From Candidatus Tharpella aukensis (GTDB lineage Bacteria; Desulfobacterota; Anaeroferrophillalia; Anaeroferrophillales; Tharpellaceae), in assembly GCA_021163445.1 (NCBI GenBank), contig JAGGWR010000327.1, forward strand, positions 1 through 34,440: a DNA stretch of 34,440 nt, read 5' to 3'. The notes below the pieces were generated by a model. The model saw nothing but the letters and a program-made list of their open reading frames with translations. It made no database searches and had not been told where the DNA came from. A program made the translations under genes and the position numbers. Shown here piece by piece: positions 1 through 9,739 of this stretch. The first letter of the stretch is position 1; every line of letters starts with the position of its first letter.

Positions 1-54
1 CTTTTTTATATTGTTTTTGCAAACGCTAATGTGTAATATCATCTATGATGGCGT

Positions 55-165
55 CGTAAAAAGTTCCGATATCCTGCGTTGTTGCGGTTCTCCAGACACT
101 CGACATACTACATGTATGGTCTCGCGCCTGGAGAACCACAACATCTTGTCTATCGAAATTTTTAC
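55..165. repeat. Long imperfect palindromic dispersed repeat, copy 1 (MITE/REP-like), about 110 bp
   Basis: Nearly identical to 23390-23499. Outer arms gtaaaaagttccgata/tatcgaaatttttac; inner 16-bp arms 80-95 and 128-143 (15/16 paired). Confidence 0.85.
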
Positions 166-187
166 TTAGCCATCCCGTGACTTTTTA

Positions 188-213
188 CGAGTTCATCATC
201 TATAATGAACTCG
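188..213. promoter_or_regulatory. Perfect 9-bp inverted repeat in the leader of the lpd-like gene
   Basis: cgagttcat-catctata-atgaactcg, about 30 nt upstream of the likely ATG at 243. Confidence 0.5.
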
Positions 214-242
214 AATTTACAATCTTAACCGGAGTCTTTATT

Positions 243-1622
243 ATGCGGGAAGTTGAGTATCTGATTGTCGGTGTAGGAACTGCCGGTTTGGGAGCCTACA
301 GTCGGATCAGAAGGAAATCTAATAGTCTGCTCCTTATTCAACATGGTCCTTTCGGGACCACCTGCGCCCGGGTTGGCTGCATGCCCAGTAAAATGCTGGT
401 GACGGCAGGCGAACTCGCCTACAGCATTAATCAGGCGAACTATTTTGGGATTGATGGCGGATACAAAGTCGATGGGAAAGAGGTTTTTGCACGCTTGAAA
501 AGAGATCGGACGGAGAAATTTGTCGGCGGAGTCTTAAAAGCCGTTGATAAAATTCCAAAGGAGATAATCATTCGGGGGGAGGCTCGCTTTTCCGCTGAAA
601 ACAGGATTGAGGTAAACGGCGAGGAGATTGTTGCACAAAAGATCATCTTGGCCTGTGGCTCATCACCCTTTATTCCGACCCCATTGCGCCACCTGATCCC
701 CGAACTTGACACCTCAGATACGATTTTTGAGCTTGAAGAACTTCCCGAATCGATCGCCGTCATCGGCCTTGGCGTGATTGCGCTTGAGCTGGGACAGGCC
801 TTTCATCGTCTGGGAGTGCGCACAACCCTTTTTGGTCACAGCGGCCGGATTGGCCCCTTTACCCTCCCGGAAATGCAAAGCGATTGTCTCAAGGTCTTAA
901 GTAAAGAGCTTGATATTGTTCCGGCCGGAAAATTTACTGCGGCCCGAAAAGAGGGCTCTCAATTTTTGCTTGAATTTACAACCGGAGCCGGAGAAACGCT
1001 AGTCAGGAAGTTTGAACGGGTGGTTGTCGCCTCGGGCAGGCGCTCGAATGTTCTGAATATGGAGATCGCCAAATCAGGTCTCAAGCTTGATGACAGAGGA
1101 GTTCCGGTTTACAATCTGCAAACAATGCAATGCGGTAATGCGCCCATATACCTTGCTGGCGATGCCAACGAAGATCTGCCGCTCTGGCATGAGGCCTACG
1201 CCGAGGGGCGTATCGCCGGAGACAACGCTCTTCTTTTTCCAGAAAGCAAGCCGGTTAAACGACTTGTGCCGTTGGGCATCTATTTCTCCGATCCCCAGAT
1301 TGCGATGGTTGGTAAAAAATATTCGGAGCTTGATCCGAGCAAAATAGTTATTGGCAGGGCCTCGGTTGCCAACGGCCCTCGACACAAGATCTATAATGTG
1401 CGGGATGGTCAACTCTCAGTTTTTGCCAAAAAAGAGAGTGGCATGATATTAGGAGCTGAGATATTCGGCAAAGGCGCGGAGCATTTCGCCCACTATCTAA
1501 GCCTTGCAATCACCCACAAGATGACGCTGCAAAATGTACTGGAAGCCCCTTTCTACCATCCCTGCCTAGAAGAGGTTATGAAGGCATCATTAAACCAGGC
1601 GCTGTTTCAGCTGGCAAAGTGA
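243..1622 (+). CDS. Dihydrolipoamide dehydrogenase-type pyridine nucleotide-disulfide oxidoreductase
   Basis: Rossmann motif VGVGTAGLGAY, redox motif GTTCARVGCMPSK, second GLGVIALELGQ, C-terminal YHPCLEE. Start placed at the internal ATG (MREVEYLIVG). Confidence 0.9.
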   Translation: MREVEYLIVGVGTAGLGAYSRIRRKSNSLLLIQHGPFGTTCARVGCMPSKMLVTAGELAYSINQANYFGIDGGYKVDGKEVFARLKRDRTEKFVGGVLKAVDKIPKEIIIRGEARFSAENRIEVNGEEIVAQKIILACGSSPFIPTPLRHLIPELDTSDTIFELEELPESIAVIGLGVIALELGQAFHRLGVRTTLFGHSGRIGPFTLPEMQSDCLKVLSKELDIVPAGKFTAARKEGSQFLLEFTTGAGETLVRKFERVVVASGRRSNVLNMEIAKSGLKLDDRGVPVYNLQTMQCGNAPIYLAGDANEDLPLWHEAYAEGRIAGDNALLFPESKPVKRLVPLGIYFSDPQIAMVGKKYSELDPSKIVIGRASVANGPRHKIYNVRDGQLSVFAKKESGMILGAEIFGKGAEHFAHYLSLAITHKMTLQNVLEAPFYHPCLEEVMKASLNQALFQLAK

Positions 1623-1630
1623 ATCAGGCA

Positions 1631-2794
1631 CTATTTAAGTAGATGAGTCTGCCCGGTTCTTATTGCATCAATGACTAATTTGCCGGTCACTTTTAATTTT
1701 CCCAATGTTCCTTTCTTTTTTGCCATTATTATGTCGTAAAGTTCTTCTCTGGTTTGCGGTGGTCTGGTTTCGACCGACTTTTTTTGCAGAGAGATGGCTT
1801 TTGTCGGGCACGTCGGTACGCATACGCCGCAACCGATACAGCGGTTTAAGTCAATTGAGGCGGGCTCCTTTTTTTCGGGTACACTTACCGCTACGACCTG
1901 GCATCGCTTTTCACAAAGACCACAGCCGTTGCATAGCTTACTATCTATTACAGCATAAAAATTTGCAGCCCAAAAATCCACTGGTTTAGGCAGGTTTTTA
2001 TGCATAGCGAGCATTCCGCAGCAGCACCCGCAACATGAGCAGATAAACTCGGCTTTTTGCGTATTTGACGGTTGAAGGACTAACCCCTGTTTTTGATTTT
2101 GTTCAAGAATTGAGATAGCCTCATCCCGTGTAATTTCTCTTCCGATGTTCTGGCGCAGGACGGCTTGGGCCATATTGCCGGCGGCCAGGCAGGTTTCCTC
2201 CCGATCTGTGACTTGACAAGGCTCTCCCGCCAAGCTCTTTTTTTGGCGGCAGATACATGCAAAGATGGCAAAAGGTGCTTCAGCTTGCTGCATGAGCACC
2301 TCCACCTCGTCGAATGTACTTATGTTGTGCTGAGGTTGAATACTTTCAGCAATGGGGATGGTTCGCATCTGCGGAAGTTCTGTGCTTAAAAATTCCACCC
2401 CAAATTTTTTAGTTGAGGTGTATTTGTTGAAATCCTTAATAAACTCAGGGGTAAGTTTTCCAAGTTGGTATTCGTACATTCCTACAACCAGAGGGGCATT
2501 ACAATAAAGTTTATTGTTCTCAGTGATTTTTAATTCAATTCCCCCTTTTTTTTCAATGCAGTCAAGTATATCTTCGAGTTTTTCTGCTGAATTGACTATC
2601 TGTCCGGCTCTTCTAAATATCGTTTCAAGCGATTCAAACTTGAAGGTCAAACAGGTGCTTATCTCAGCCTCCAGCGGGGTAAAGATATGCTGTAAAATTC
2701 TTATTTCAGAACCTGATTTTGTCGCCGGAAAACCTACGGCCTGGTTATCTAAATGACGCTGAAGATTGATGTAAACAGTCTCATTTTTTGTCAC
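1631..2794 (-). CDS. 4Fe-4S ferredoxin-type protein
   Basis: CNGCGLCEKRC and CIGCGVCVPTCP clusters plus an unusual CSCCGCCCG motif. Confidence 0.85.
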   Translation of the reverse strand: MTKNETVYINLQRHLDNQAVGFPATKSGSEIRILQHIFTPLEAEISTCLTFKFESLETIFRRAGQIVNSAEKLEDILDCIEKKGGIELKITENNKLYCNAPLVVGMYEYQLGKLTPEFIKDFNKYTSTKKFGVEFLSTELPQMRTIPIAESIQPQHNISTFDEVEVLMQQAEAPFAIFACICRQKKSLAGEPCQVTDREETCLAAGNMAQAVLRQNIGREITRDEAISILEQNQKQGLVLQPSNTQKAEFICSCCGCCCGMLAMHKNLPKPVDFWAANFYAVIDSKLCNGCGLCEKRCQVVAVSVPEKKEPASIDLNRCIGCGVCVPTCPTKAISLQKKSVETRPPQTREELYDIIMAKKKGTLGKLKVTGKLVIDAIRTGQTHLLK

Positions 2795-2822
2795 CTTGTA
2801 TCTCCTGTTCTCTGACAGCCTT

Positions 2823-3047
2823 CTAGGAAATTATTTTCTTTACGACAGCGATATTTTGAGTGCCATATTTTACGGTCATGCCGTCGCGAATTTTTCGGCG
2901 TTTACGGGTTTCGATTTCGCCATTTACGGTTACTAATTGATCTTCAATAACCATCTTAGCCTGGCCCCCGGTATCACAGAGGCCGCTTGCTTTGAGGAGT
3001 TTATTGAGCTCGATATATTCGTCTGAAATTGGAAAATTTTGATCCAT
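2823..3047 (-). CDS. Small S4-domain RNA-binding protein (YbcJ-like)
   Basis: IELNKLLKASGLCDTGGQAKMVIEDQLVTVNGEIETRKRRKIRDG matches the S4/YbcJ pattern. Confidence 0.85.
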   Translation of the reverse strand: MDQNFPISDEYIELNKLLKASGLCDTGGQAKMVIEDQLVTVNGEIETRKRRKIRDGMTVKYGTQNIAVVKKIIS

Positions 3048-3079
3048 CTCTTTTCTACCTTTACGATTAACGATAGTAA

Positions 3080-3829
3080 CTAACGATTTAGAAGTGAGTT
3101 AAAATAAACCGGAATCGGTGCCTCAAAGCTCATCTTCTCTTTGGTGTGGGGATGTGAAATTGATATGGAGGCGGCATGCAGTGTAAGTCTTTTGATACCT
3201 TTTTCCTTTGTTCCATATATTTTATCGCCAGCGACAGGACAACCTTTTTCCGAAAAATGCACCCGGATCTGATTTTTTCTGCCGGTCAGCAACTCAATTT
3301 CAAGCAGACTGAATCTGTTTGATTCCCTTAGAATTTTATATCTGGTTTTAGCCAGTTTGCCTTTCTTGGGATTATCAACGGAATACATCTTGTGAGCTTT
3401 GTTTTCGACAATATATGAAGTAATTATTCCCTCTTTTTTCGGCAGCGTTCCATGGACAACGGCAAGGTATCTTTTCGTAAAATTAGACCACTCTTCCTGA
3501 AGATAAAACTTGGCTTTTTCATTTTTCGCAAAAACAATAACGCCGGAAGTGTCTCTGTCCAGGCGATGGACGATAAATATTCGCTTTCTTGATTTTGGGT
3601 TTCCTTTGCGCACATAGTCAGTTAGGAGATAGTAAGCTGTATTCTCTCTGATTTTATCAGTACTCACGGTTAGAAGGCCGCTGATCTTATCGACAACCAG
3701 AATATCGCGATCTTCATAGAGAACAGAGATTCCTCTGGGTTGAAATTTTTTTGGCGGAACTTTAAAATTTTTCTGACTTTCCTGCATAAAATATTTACCT
3801 GTTTGGGTGGCCGTCGGATTTGCTTCCAA
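3080..3829 (-). CDS. RluA-family RNA pseudouridine synthase
   Basis: VHRLDRDTSGVIVFAKN catalytic motif; GRKNQIRVHFSEKGCPVAGDKIYG. The start could be the internal ATG at 3787. Confidence 0.9.
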   Translation of the reverse strand: MEANPTATQTGKYFMQESQKNFKVPPKKFQPRGISVLYEDRDILVVDKISGLLTVSTDKIRENTAYYLLTDYVRKGNPKSRKRIFIVHRLDRDTSGVIVFAKNEKAKFYLQEEWSNFTKRYLAVVHGTLPKKEGIITSYIVENKAHKMYSVDNPKKGKLAKTRYKILRESNRFSLLEIELLTGRKNQIRVHFSEKGCPVAGDKIYGTKEKGIKRLTLHAASISISHPHTKEKMSFEAPIPVYFNSLLNR

Positions 3830-3846
3830 TCTGCATCAGTGACGGT

Positions 3847-4944
3847 TTAGCGTTTATCCATCATTTGCTGCATCAGTATTCTTTTTCTACGATTGTCCAG
3901 ATGGCCAATAAATTTATTTAAATCCTGAATCTTAGGAATATTAATAAGGTCGTTTTCAACCATATAATTCAGATAGTCCGTTTTTGATATACCATTTTGC
4001 CAATTTCCCGTTTTCCGAGCCAGAAAAGCTCCACCGGAAAAGATGAAAACGACAACAAAACAGGCCATGACGGGTTTTAAGCTGAATTTTTTGCTGGGTG
4101 AAGAGAGATCTAGCGCTCCCTTTTCAGGGCAGGTATCGACACATTTCCCACAGGCAAAACACTCGTCGGAGAGGACATTTCTGGTTTTACTGACCTTGAT
4201 GGATGATGGGCAGACTGTGTCACATCTTCCGCATGATGTGCAAACTTTCTCATTGCGTCTTACTTTGAAAGGGCTCAAGAAGCTCAATAATCCGAGAAAA
4301 GCACCATAAGGACATAAATATCGGCACCAGAAGTTGCGGATGAAAACCGAAAGTATAATAAGGGAAAAGATTGTGATTGTTGCCGTCATCGTAATGTCAG
4401 AAAAAAATATGAGCATTTTAATGTCGGCAAGAATATTATATGAGCTGTAGAGAAACTGCTTGATCACAAACTTGTTCATTTTAAAAAAGATCGAATAAAT
4501 AAAGAAAATCAGCAGGCCGTATTTGATAAGGCGAAGTGGGTAATCAATAAATTTGTTGACCCGCAAACCTCGCTTAAAAATCTTCAGATGTATTTTGACC
4601 AATATTTCTGATAAAAAACCGATCGGACAGACATAGCTGCAGAAACTTTTCTTGATCAGGAGGGAAAGAACCGAGATAAACAGAAAAATCAAAAGTCCCG
4701 AAGGGTGAACGTCGTTTATGATCCTTGTCTGAAAAAAATATTTCAGGCTGATAAGCGCACTGATCGGCAGAAAACCTTCGACTCCTGGAGGTCTGTCAAT
4801 CTCAGGGATAACCCCGATTTCAAGTTGAGCCGTAAAATTGTAAAACTTGTAACCAATAACAATGACAGTGATAAGAAAAATCACTTGGATAAAGTTTCTC
4901 GTACAACCAAATTTGGTTGTATTGAAGTTCCACTTTTTTATCAT
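3847..4944 (-). CDS. NapH/CcoG-like membrane polyferredoxin
   Basis: Multiple TM segments, CSYVCPIGFLSE, CRYLCPYGAFLG, CTSCGRCDTVCP and CFACGKCVDTCP. Confidence 0.85.
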   Translation of the reverse strand: MIKKWNFNTTKFGCTRNFIQVIFLITVIVIGYKFYNFTAQLEIGVIPEIDRPPGVEGFLPISALISLKYFFQTRIINDVHPSGLLIFLFISVLSLLIKKSFCSYVCPIGFLSEILVKIHLKIFKRGLRVNKFIDYPLRLIKYGLLIFFIYSIFFKMNKFVIKQFLYSSYNILADIKMLIFFSDITMTATITIFSLIILSVFIRNFWCRYLCPYGAFLGLLSFLSPFKVRRNEKVCTSCGRCDTVCPSSIKVSKTRNVLSDECFACGKCVDTCPEKGALDLSSPSKKFSLKPVMACFVVVFIFSGGAFLARKTGNWQNGISKTDYLNYMVENDLINIPKIQDLNKFIGHLDNRRKRILMQQMMDKR

Positions 4945-4945
4945 C

Positions 4946-5215
4946 TTAAAAATGTCCGAACTTTATTAATGATAGCGTATGTTCAATTGCGTAACAATTC
5001 TTCATGATGAATGGATGGGTTGCGTGGATAACAATAAAATCCTTCATGCCTTTTATTGTTGCACTTTCCAGCGCAACCTTACCGTCATCAACGCCAGGGA
5101 TAATTGGAGATAAAATAGGATTGATTGATCTGTCTCCGGTGATGATGCCCAAATCATAATCTACATCTCCTATTATTTCAGCACCTTCAGTTTCAATGGC
5201 GATTTTGTATCCACT
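4946..5215 (-). pseudogene. C-terminal remnant of an alpha/beta-hydrolase
   Basis: Open frame reads GYKIAIETEGAEIIGDVDYDLGIITGDRSINPILSPIIPGVDDGKVALESATIKGMKDFIVIHATHPFIMKN..., resembling hydrolase C-termini (GxxDGKVxVExTxxxGMxDxxVxxxTHxFMM). In-frame stop at 5216-5218; no N-terminal GxSxG portion. Confidence 0.7.
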
Positions 5216-5230
5216 TCATTCGTTGTTCGA

Positions 5231-5584
5231 TTACGCCATTGCTGGTTTCGGGTTCGGGCCATAGATATTTTCATCATTTTTACCTTCCTGGATCATAAAA
5301 ATGAATAAAACTATTGCGCCAATAAAGGGGATTATGCCGATTAGAAGCCACCAGCCGGGTCGTCCGGTATCGTGCAGCCTGCGGATGGAGACGGCTATGC
5401 TGGGTACCAGTACCGCAAGGCTGTATAATGTGCCGATTATACCGGGACTGCCCAATATCCACTCGACAATGCCAAGCACAAATGTAATAATTACATTAAA
5501 TAGAAGAAACATCCAGTATTCCTTCCGTCTGGCCCGACCAGAGAAGACAGCATATTTCTTTAAAACCTCTATGTACCATTCCAT
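5231..5584 (-). CDS. DUF805 family membrane protein
   Basis: Y..FSGRARRKEYWMFLLFN...SIRRLHDTGRPGWWLLI...IIPFIG pattern. Confidence 0.92.
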   Translation of the reverse strand: MEWYIEVLKKYAVFSGRARRKEYWMFLLFNVIITFVLGIVEWILGSPGIIGTLYSLAVLVPSIAVSIRRLHDTGRPGWWLLIGIIPFIGAIVLFIFMIQEGKNDENIYGPNPKPAMA

Positions 5585-5679
5585 CTCTTTCTCCTTTTAT
5601 TTCAATACACCATTGATTGATATTTGAAATGAATTCATGTATTACGTTGTGTTCAACTCGTAAAAAGTTCCATAACCGT

Positions 5680-5712
5680 CATTCCGGCGAAATCCGGTAT
5701 CCAGAAGTTGGA
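5680..5712. repeat. GTCATTCCGGCGAAATCCGGTATCCAG-type extragenic repeat
   Basis: Resembles the widespread 'gtcattcc(c)g...ggaatccag' palindromic intergenic repeats; preceded by tcgtaaaaagttcc, as in the 55-165 element. Confidence 0.6.
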
Positions 5713-5932
5713 GCCCAACTTTTGTCGAAATGATGAATCAAGGCAATTGTGGACTTCTTACGACACAATCATATCTACTTCTGCTGTATATATGATTGTT
5801 GAGACTAATGTCAATAATTGGAAAACGTAAGTCGCCGGAAGAAGTTGCCGAGGTTCGGTGTTGCGATTTGTTGGATGATATGGGCCTTTGAGAAGGTTGA
5901 AAAAATGGTAAGTTTGCCACGGGGGATAAAAT

Positions 5933-6745
5933 ATGTTGGAAATGAAACCGTTAACTGATTATCTATTAACTGAAGAGCCTTACTATTTGCCGGTGGCGGA
6001 TGAGATTAAGCTTTTTGACGCAGCTTGCAGTGAACGTTTGCCGGTGATGCTGAAAGGGCCGACCGGTTGCGGTAAGACGAGGTTTGTTGAATATATGGCC
6101 TGGTGTTTAGGGCGGCCGTTGGTGACCGTTTCATGTCATGAGGATCTTTTCGCCGCTGATTTAGTCGGGCGTTATCTTTTGACCGGTGATGAGACCGTTT
6201 GGATGGATGGGCCGTTGACTCAAGCTGTGCGGGGTGGCGCTATCTGTTATCTCGATGAGGTGGTCGAAGCACGTAAGGATACGACCGTGGTTATCCATCC
6301 GCTGGCTGATGATCGGCGGGTTTTGCCGATTGATAAACGGGGCGAAGTCGTCAAGGCTCATCCCGATTTTCAGTTGGTGATCTCCTACAATCCCGGCTAC
6401 CAGTCGGTCTTGAAAGATCTTAAGCAGAGTACCCGGCAGCGTTTTATCGCCTTAGAATTTGATTATCCGGAAGCCGCAGCCGAAAGTGCGATTGTCGCTC
6501 AGGAGAGTGGTGTCGGTTCTGATGAAGCGATTCGTCTGGTTCATCTCGCCGGTAAAATTCGCCAAATTCGTGAGCAGGGTTTAGCCGAGGGGGCCGGTAC
6601 CCGGCTTTTGATTTATGCCGGTCAGTTAATTCGGCAAGGCATTGATCCGGCTCGGGCGTGTAAAGCAGCGATTGCTCAGCCCTTGACCGACGATCCCGGT
6701 TTGCAGGAGACGTTGGATGAGATTATTTCCGATATTTTTGTTTAG
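5933..6745 (+). CDS. CbbQ/NirQ/NorQ-type MoxR AAA+ ATPase
   Basis: Walker A GPTGCGKT, Walker [30 protein letters not shown]. Confidence 0.9.
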   Translation: MLEMKPLTDYLLTEEPYYLPVADEIKLFDAACSERLPVMLKGPTGCGKTRFVEYMAWCLGRPLVTVSCHEDLFAADLVGRYLLTGDETVWMDGPLTQAVRGGAICYLDEVVEARKDTTVVIHPLADDRRVLPIDKRGEVVKAHPDFQLVISYNPGYQSVLKDLKQSTRQRFIALEFDYPEAAAESAIVAQESGVGSDEAIRLVHLAGKIRQIREQGLAEGAGTRLLIYAGQLIRQGIDPARACKAAIAQPLTDDPGLQETLDEIISDIFV

Positions 6746-6834
6746 ATGGCGGAGTTAAGTTATAGAGGGTAGCGGCGCAACTTTATAGTAATCAAGCCGA
6801 ATATTTACAATTTACCATAAATTATTATTTATCC

Positions 6835-9627
6835 ATGACTTATGACAATCTTACCCTGCTTGACCCTCTTTTTCAATGTGATGCCGAATTGGGTGAAAAG
6901 CTTTTGCAAAAGATCAATTTTTGCCAGTCGCCGCCGGGGACGGCTGCCATTGTTCGGATGGTGGTGGTAGCGGAGAGTTGGTTTAAGCGTAATGTCGAGG
7001 TTGCCCAACTGTTAGTTGAGGGATGTTGTGTTTTGTTGCCGCAGGTCGAAGATCGGGGTTTGGAAAACTATGTTGCGGCCGTTGATGCCGCCGGGATGAT
7101 TACGCCGGTTCTGGCTCGTTCGGCGGCGGAAAAGTTTGTTGCCATCTGTGCTGCCGGTGAGCCGTCACTTTATGCCTATAGTTGTCGGCTTTTTCGCGAC
7201 TTGGGGCCTTGGGGGCCTTATCCTCTGGGGCAGGTGACCAATGGTCTGCTGACGCTGCTTGAGGTCGGCGGCGCGGTTGTCGCAACGACTTACGCTAAGA
7301 TGATTGTTGCGGCTCTCGAACAGGGGATTGAAGAGAAGAAGCTGATTCGCCTGGTTGAGAATCTGGTCACCGGGATCAAGGGCATGGCCGATTTGAAACG
7401 GGTTTGGCAGGCGGGTCAATTGTTACGGGTGGTTGATCTCGATTGGCAGTTAGGGCGCTCATTTTTGCGCGGCTTGGAGCGGGGTTTGCGTTTTCTTAAA
7501 GAGCGGCATCTGACAAGTTTTGTCGATGCGGCTTTAAAAGGTGACGATCAGGGGGAGCGGCGCAGTCGTTTCTTGGGGCTGGAGGCAATTTCCGGGCGCG
7601 AGCTTTATCGTCAAATGCAGACCATGGCAACGTTGAATTCGCAACTCGTATCCCTACAGCGTTATCTTCAGGCTCGGGGCGGGCGGCCTTTGTCGGTGCG
7701 GCCTTTAAGTGAGATTCCCCGCAGTCCGCTGGTCAGCGAAGCGGCTTGTTGTACGGATGGGCGCAAGATTTTTCTGCCTGCCGAGATGGAGTTGGGTCAG
7801 AATGTTGAGGAGAATAAAAACTTTTATCGACTTTTTGCCGGTCTTGAACTAGCCGCGATTGAGGCGCAAAGTTTTGCTTTTGATTTTGGCCGCTGGCAAC
7901 GTTTGCGGGGCCGGGTCGCGGAGGTTGGTTTTGGTGCTGATACGGCTGCTGCTGCAACTTCTACCTCTACTGCAATTCCTTCGGCGACGGCGGCTTTTAC
8001 TTTTTCCGATTACTACGTTTTTTTTGCTCTTTTTCCCCAACCAGAACTGGCGGAAAAACTTTTTAATTTGGCTGAATTTGCTCGGATTCGTTACTTTTTA
8101 GAGCTTTACTATCCCGGTTTTGCCCGGCGCATCAAAGTTGTGATCGGAGACTTGACCGCAGTTACGCCGCAGGCTCCAGCTGGGGAGCGATTGGTTTGCT
8201 ATCTTTATCATGCATTGGTTTTAGGGGAGCGTTATAACCCAACCTGTACTCCCCTTGAACCTGAATTACTGGTCTTGGCTGACAAGCTGGCGGCTGCCGC
8301 CGAACTCTTACAACATGCGGCGGCGACAGTTGATAACGTTGCCGATTGGGTGGCAAAGGTTTACGGCAGGGTGGCCGATTTACCGTCAATAGCAGAAGCT
8401 TTTATCGCTTTCAAATTCCCTTTTGGCCGGCGATTACGTTTTGATCTGGTCTATCTGGCCGATCAGAAGAACGAAAAAAAAGCTCATCTTTGGCGCGAGG
8501 AGCTGGCCGAAAAAGGGGTTGGGGTTGATAAAAGTGAGCTCAAAGATATTTTGCACGATCAGAGTTTGCAACTGACACCCGAACTTTTACGGCAACTATT
8601 AGAACGTTCCGGCAAGTTGCGCGACCGGAGCGGCAAGCAGATGCTCAAATTGTCGCCGGGATTTGATTTGTCTGAGCTTTTGCCCAAAGGTGCGGCCGCC
8701 GCTGCGGTTTTAGACCAGGATGAGCAGGTGCCGACGTTCTGGTATGATGAGTGGGACTATCGCCTTAATGATTACTTGCGCAATCATGTCAAACTTCTTG
8801 AACATCGCCGGGTTGGCGGTGACGACACTTTCTATCAGGAGGCGATTGCTGATCACGGCGGTCTGATTCGTCGGATTCGGCGTAATTTTGAGTTGATCCG
8901 GCCCGAAGCCATCCAGATTCTGCGCCACTGGCCGGAAGGGGATGCTTTTGATTACGATGCGCTTTTGGAGTATGCGATTGACCGAAAAATGCGGATCACA
9001 CCGGATGAGCGTCTCTACCGCAAACGTTTAAAAGTCGATCGTGATGTTGCGCTTTTTGTTCTTGTCGATCTCTCGAGTTCGACCCGCAAAGCGGTGCTTG
9101 ATGGTGGGGGTAAGAGTATCCTCGCGGTCGAAAAGGAGGCGCTGGTTCTTTTTTGCGAGGCTCTGGAACGAGTTGGTGATGCTTACGCGCTGGCCGGTTT
9201 TTCCGGTTCCGGCCGCCTAGCGGCTGAATTTTTCTATCTCAAAACCTTTACCGAACCTTTAACTGATGAGGTTAAAGGGCGCATCGGCGGGGTTAGGCCG
9301 GAAAAAAACACCCGCATGGGGCCTGCCATCCGTCACGCCGCCAAAGAGCTTAAAGAGTATCCGGCCCGGGTCAAATTGCTGATTATTTTAAGTGACGGTC
9401 TGCCTAACGATCAGGATTATAGTAACGAATATGCGATTGCCGACAGTCGCAGTGCGATTCGAGAAAGCCGGAGCTCATTTATCCACGTCCATGCGATTAC
9501 CATTAACGCCGTCAATTCACCCCATCTCGATAATCTCTACGGCGACGTTCACCACACCGTCATCGCCGACGTCAAACAACTACCCGACAAATTGCCGCGT
9601 ATTTATCGCGCTTTGACAAGGCAGTAA
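6835..9627 (+). CDS. NorD/CbbO-type VWA domain protein (930 aa)
   Basis: C-terminal VWA with MIDAS DLSSS, YDEWDYRLNDYLRNH..., ILSDGLPNDQDY; immediately follows the Q-type ATPase. Confidence 0.88.
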   Translation: MTYDNLTLLDPLFQCDAELGEKLLQKINFCQSPPGTAAIVRMVVVAESWFKRNVEVAQLLVEGCCVLLPQVEDRGLENYVAAVDAAGMITPVLARSAAEKFVAICAAGEPSLYAYSCRLFRDLGPWGPYPLGQVTNGLLTLLEVGGAVVATTYAKMIVAALEQGIEEKKLIRLVENLVTGIKGMADLKRVWQAGQLLRVVDLDWQLGRSFLRGLERGLRFLKERHLTSFVDAALKGDDQGERRSRFLGLEAISGRELYRQMQTMATLNSQLVSLQRYLQARGGRPLSVRPLSEIPRSPLVSEAACCTDGRKIFLPAEMELGQNVEENKNFYRLFAGLELAAIEAQSFAFDFGRWQRLRGRVAEVGFGADTAAAATSTSTAIPSATAAFTFSDYYVFFALFPQPELAEKLFNLAEFARIRYFLELYYPGFARRIKVVIGDLTAVTPQAPAGERLVCYLYHALVLGERYNPTCTPLEPELLVLADKLAAAAELLQHAAATVDNVADWVAKVYGRVADLPSIAEAFIAFKFPFGRRLRFDLVYLADQKNEKKAHLWREELAEKGVGVDKSELKDILHDQSLQLTPELLRQLLERSGKLRDRSGKQMLKLSPGFDLSELLPKGAAAAAVLDQDEQVPTFWYDEWDYRLNDYLRNHVKLLEHRRVGGDDTFYQEAIADHGGLIRRIRRNFELIRPEAIQILRHWPEGDAFDYDALLEYAIDRKMRITPDERLYRKRLKVDRDVALFVLVDLSSSTRKAVLDGGGKSILAVEKEALVLFCEALERVGDAYALAGFSGSGRLAAEFFYLKTFTEPLTDEVKGRIGGVRPEKNTRMGPAIRHAAKELKEYPARVKLLIILSDGLPNDQDYSNEYAIADSRSAIRESRSSFIHVHAITINAVNSPHLDNLYGDVHHTVIADVKQLPDKLPRIYRALTRQ

Positions 9628-9647
9628 CCTTGCGGTCTGTCTCGGCT

Positions 9648-9694
9648 GGGGCCATTGCTGGTACAAGGTGCGTCAGCACCCCAGCTTTGACCCC
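9648..9694. repeat. Three-stem palindromic repeat, family A copy 1
   Basis: ggggcca-tt-gctgg-tacaa-ggtgc-gtca-gcacc-ccagc-tt-tgacccc. Confidence 0.8.
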
Positions 9695-9739
9695 GCTGGT
9701 GGAAAGCGAAGCGATGTTTGTTTTAACGGGAACCTCATA

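Noticed and set aside
440-763. ORF antisense to the lpd-like gene (107 aa), and many similar antisense ORFs across the window
   Set aside because: They sit fully inside well-supported genes on the other strand and show no family motifs; typical shadow ORFs.
7849-8101. Ser/Arg-rich and Leu-rich ORFs within the VWA gene
   Set aside because: They arise from the Ala/Thr linker codons of the real NorD/CbbO frame.
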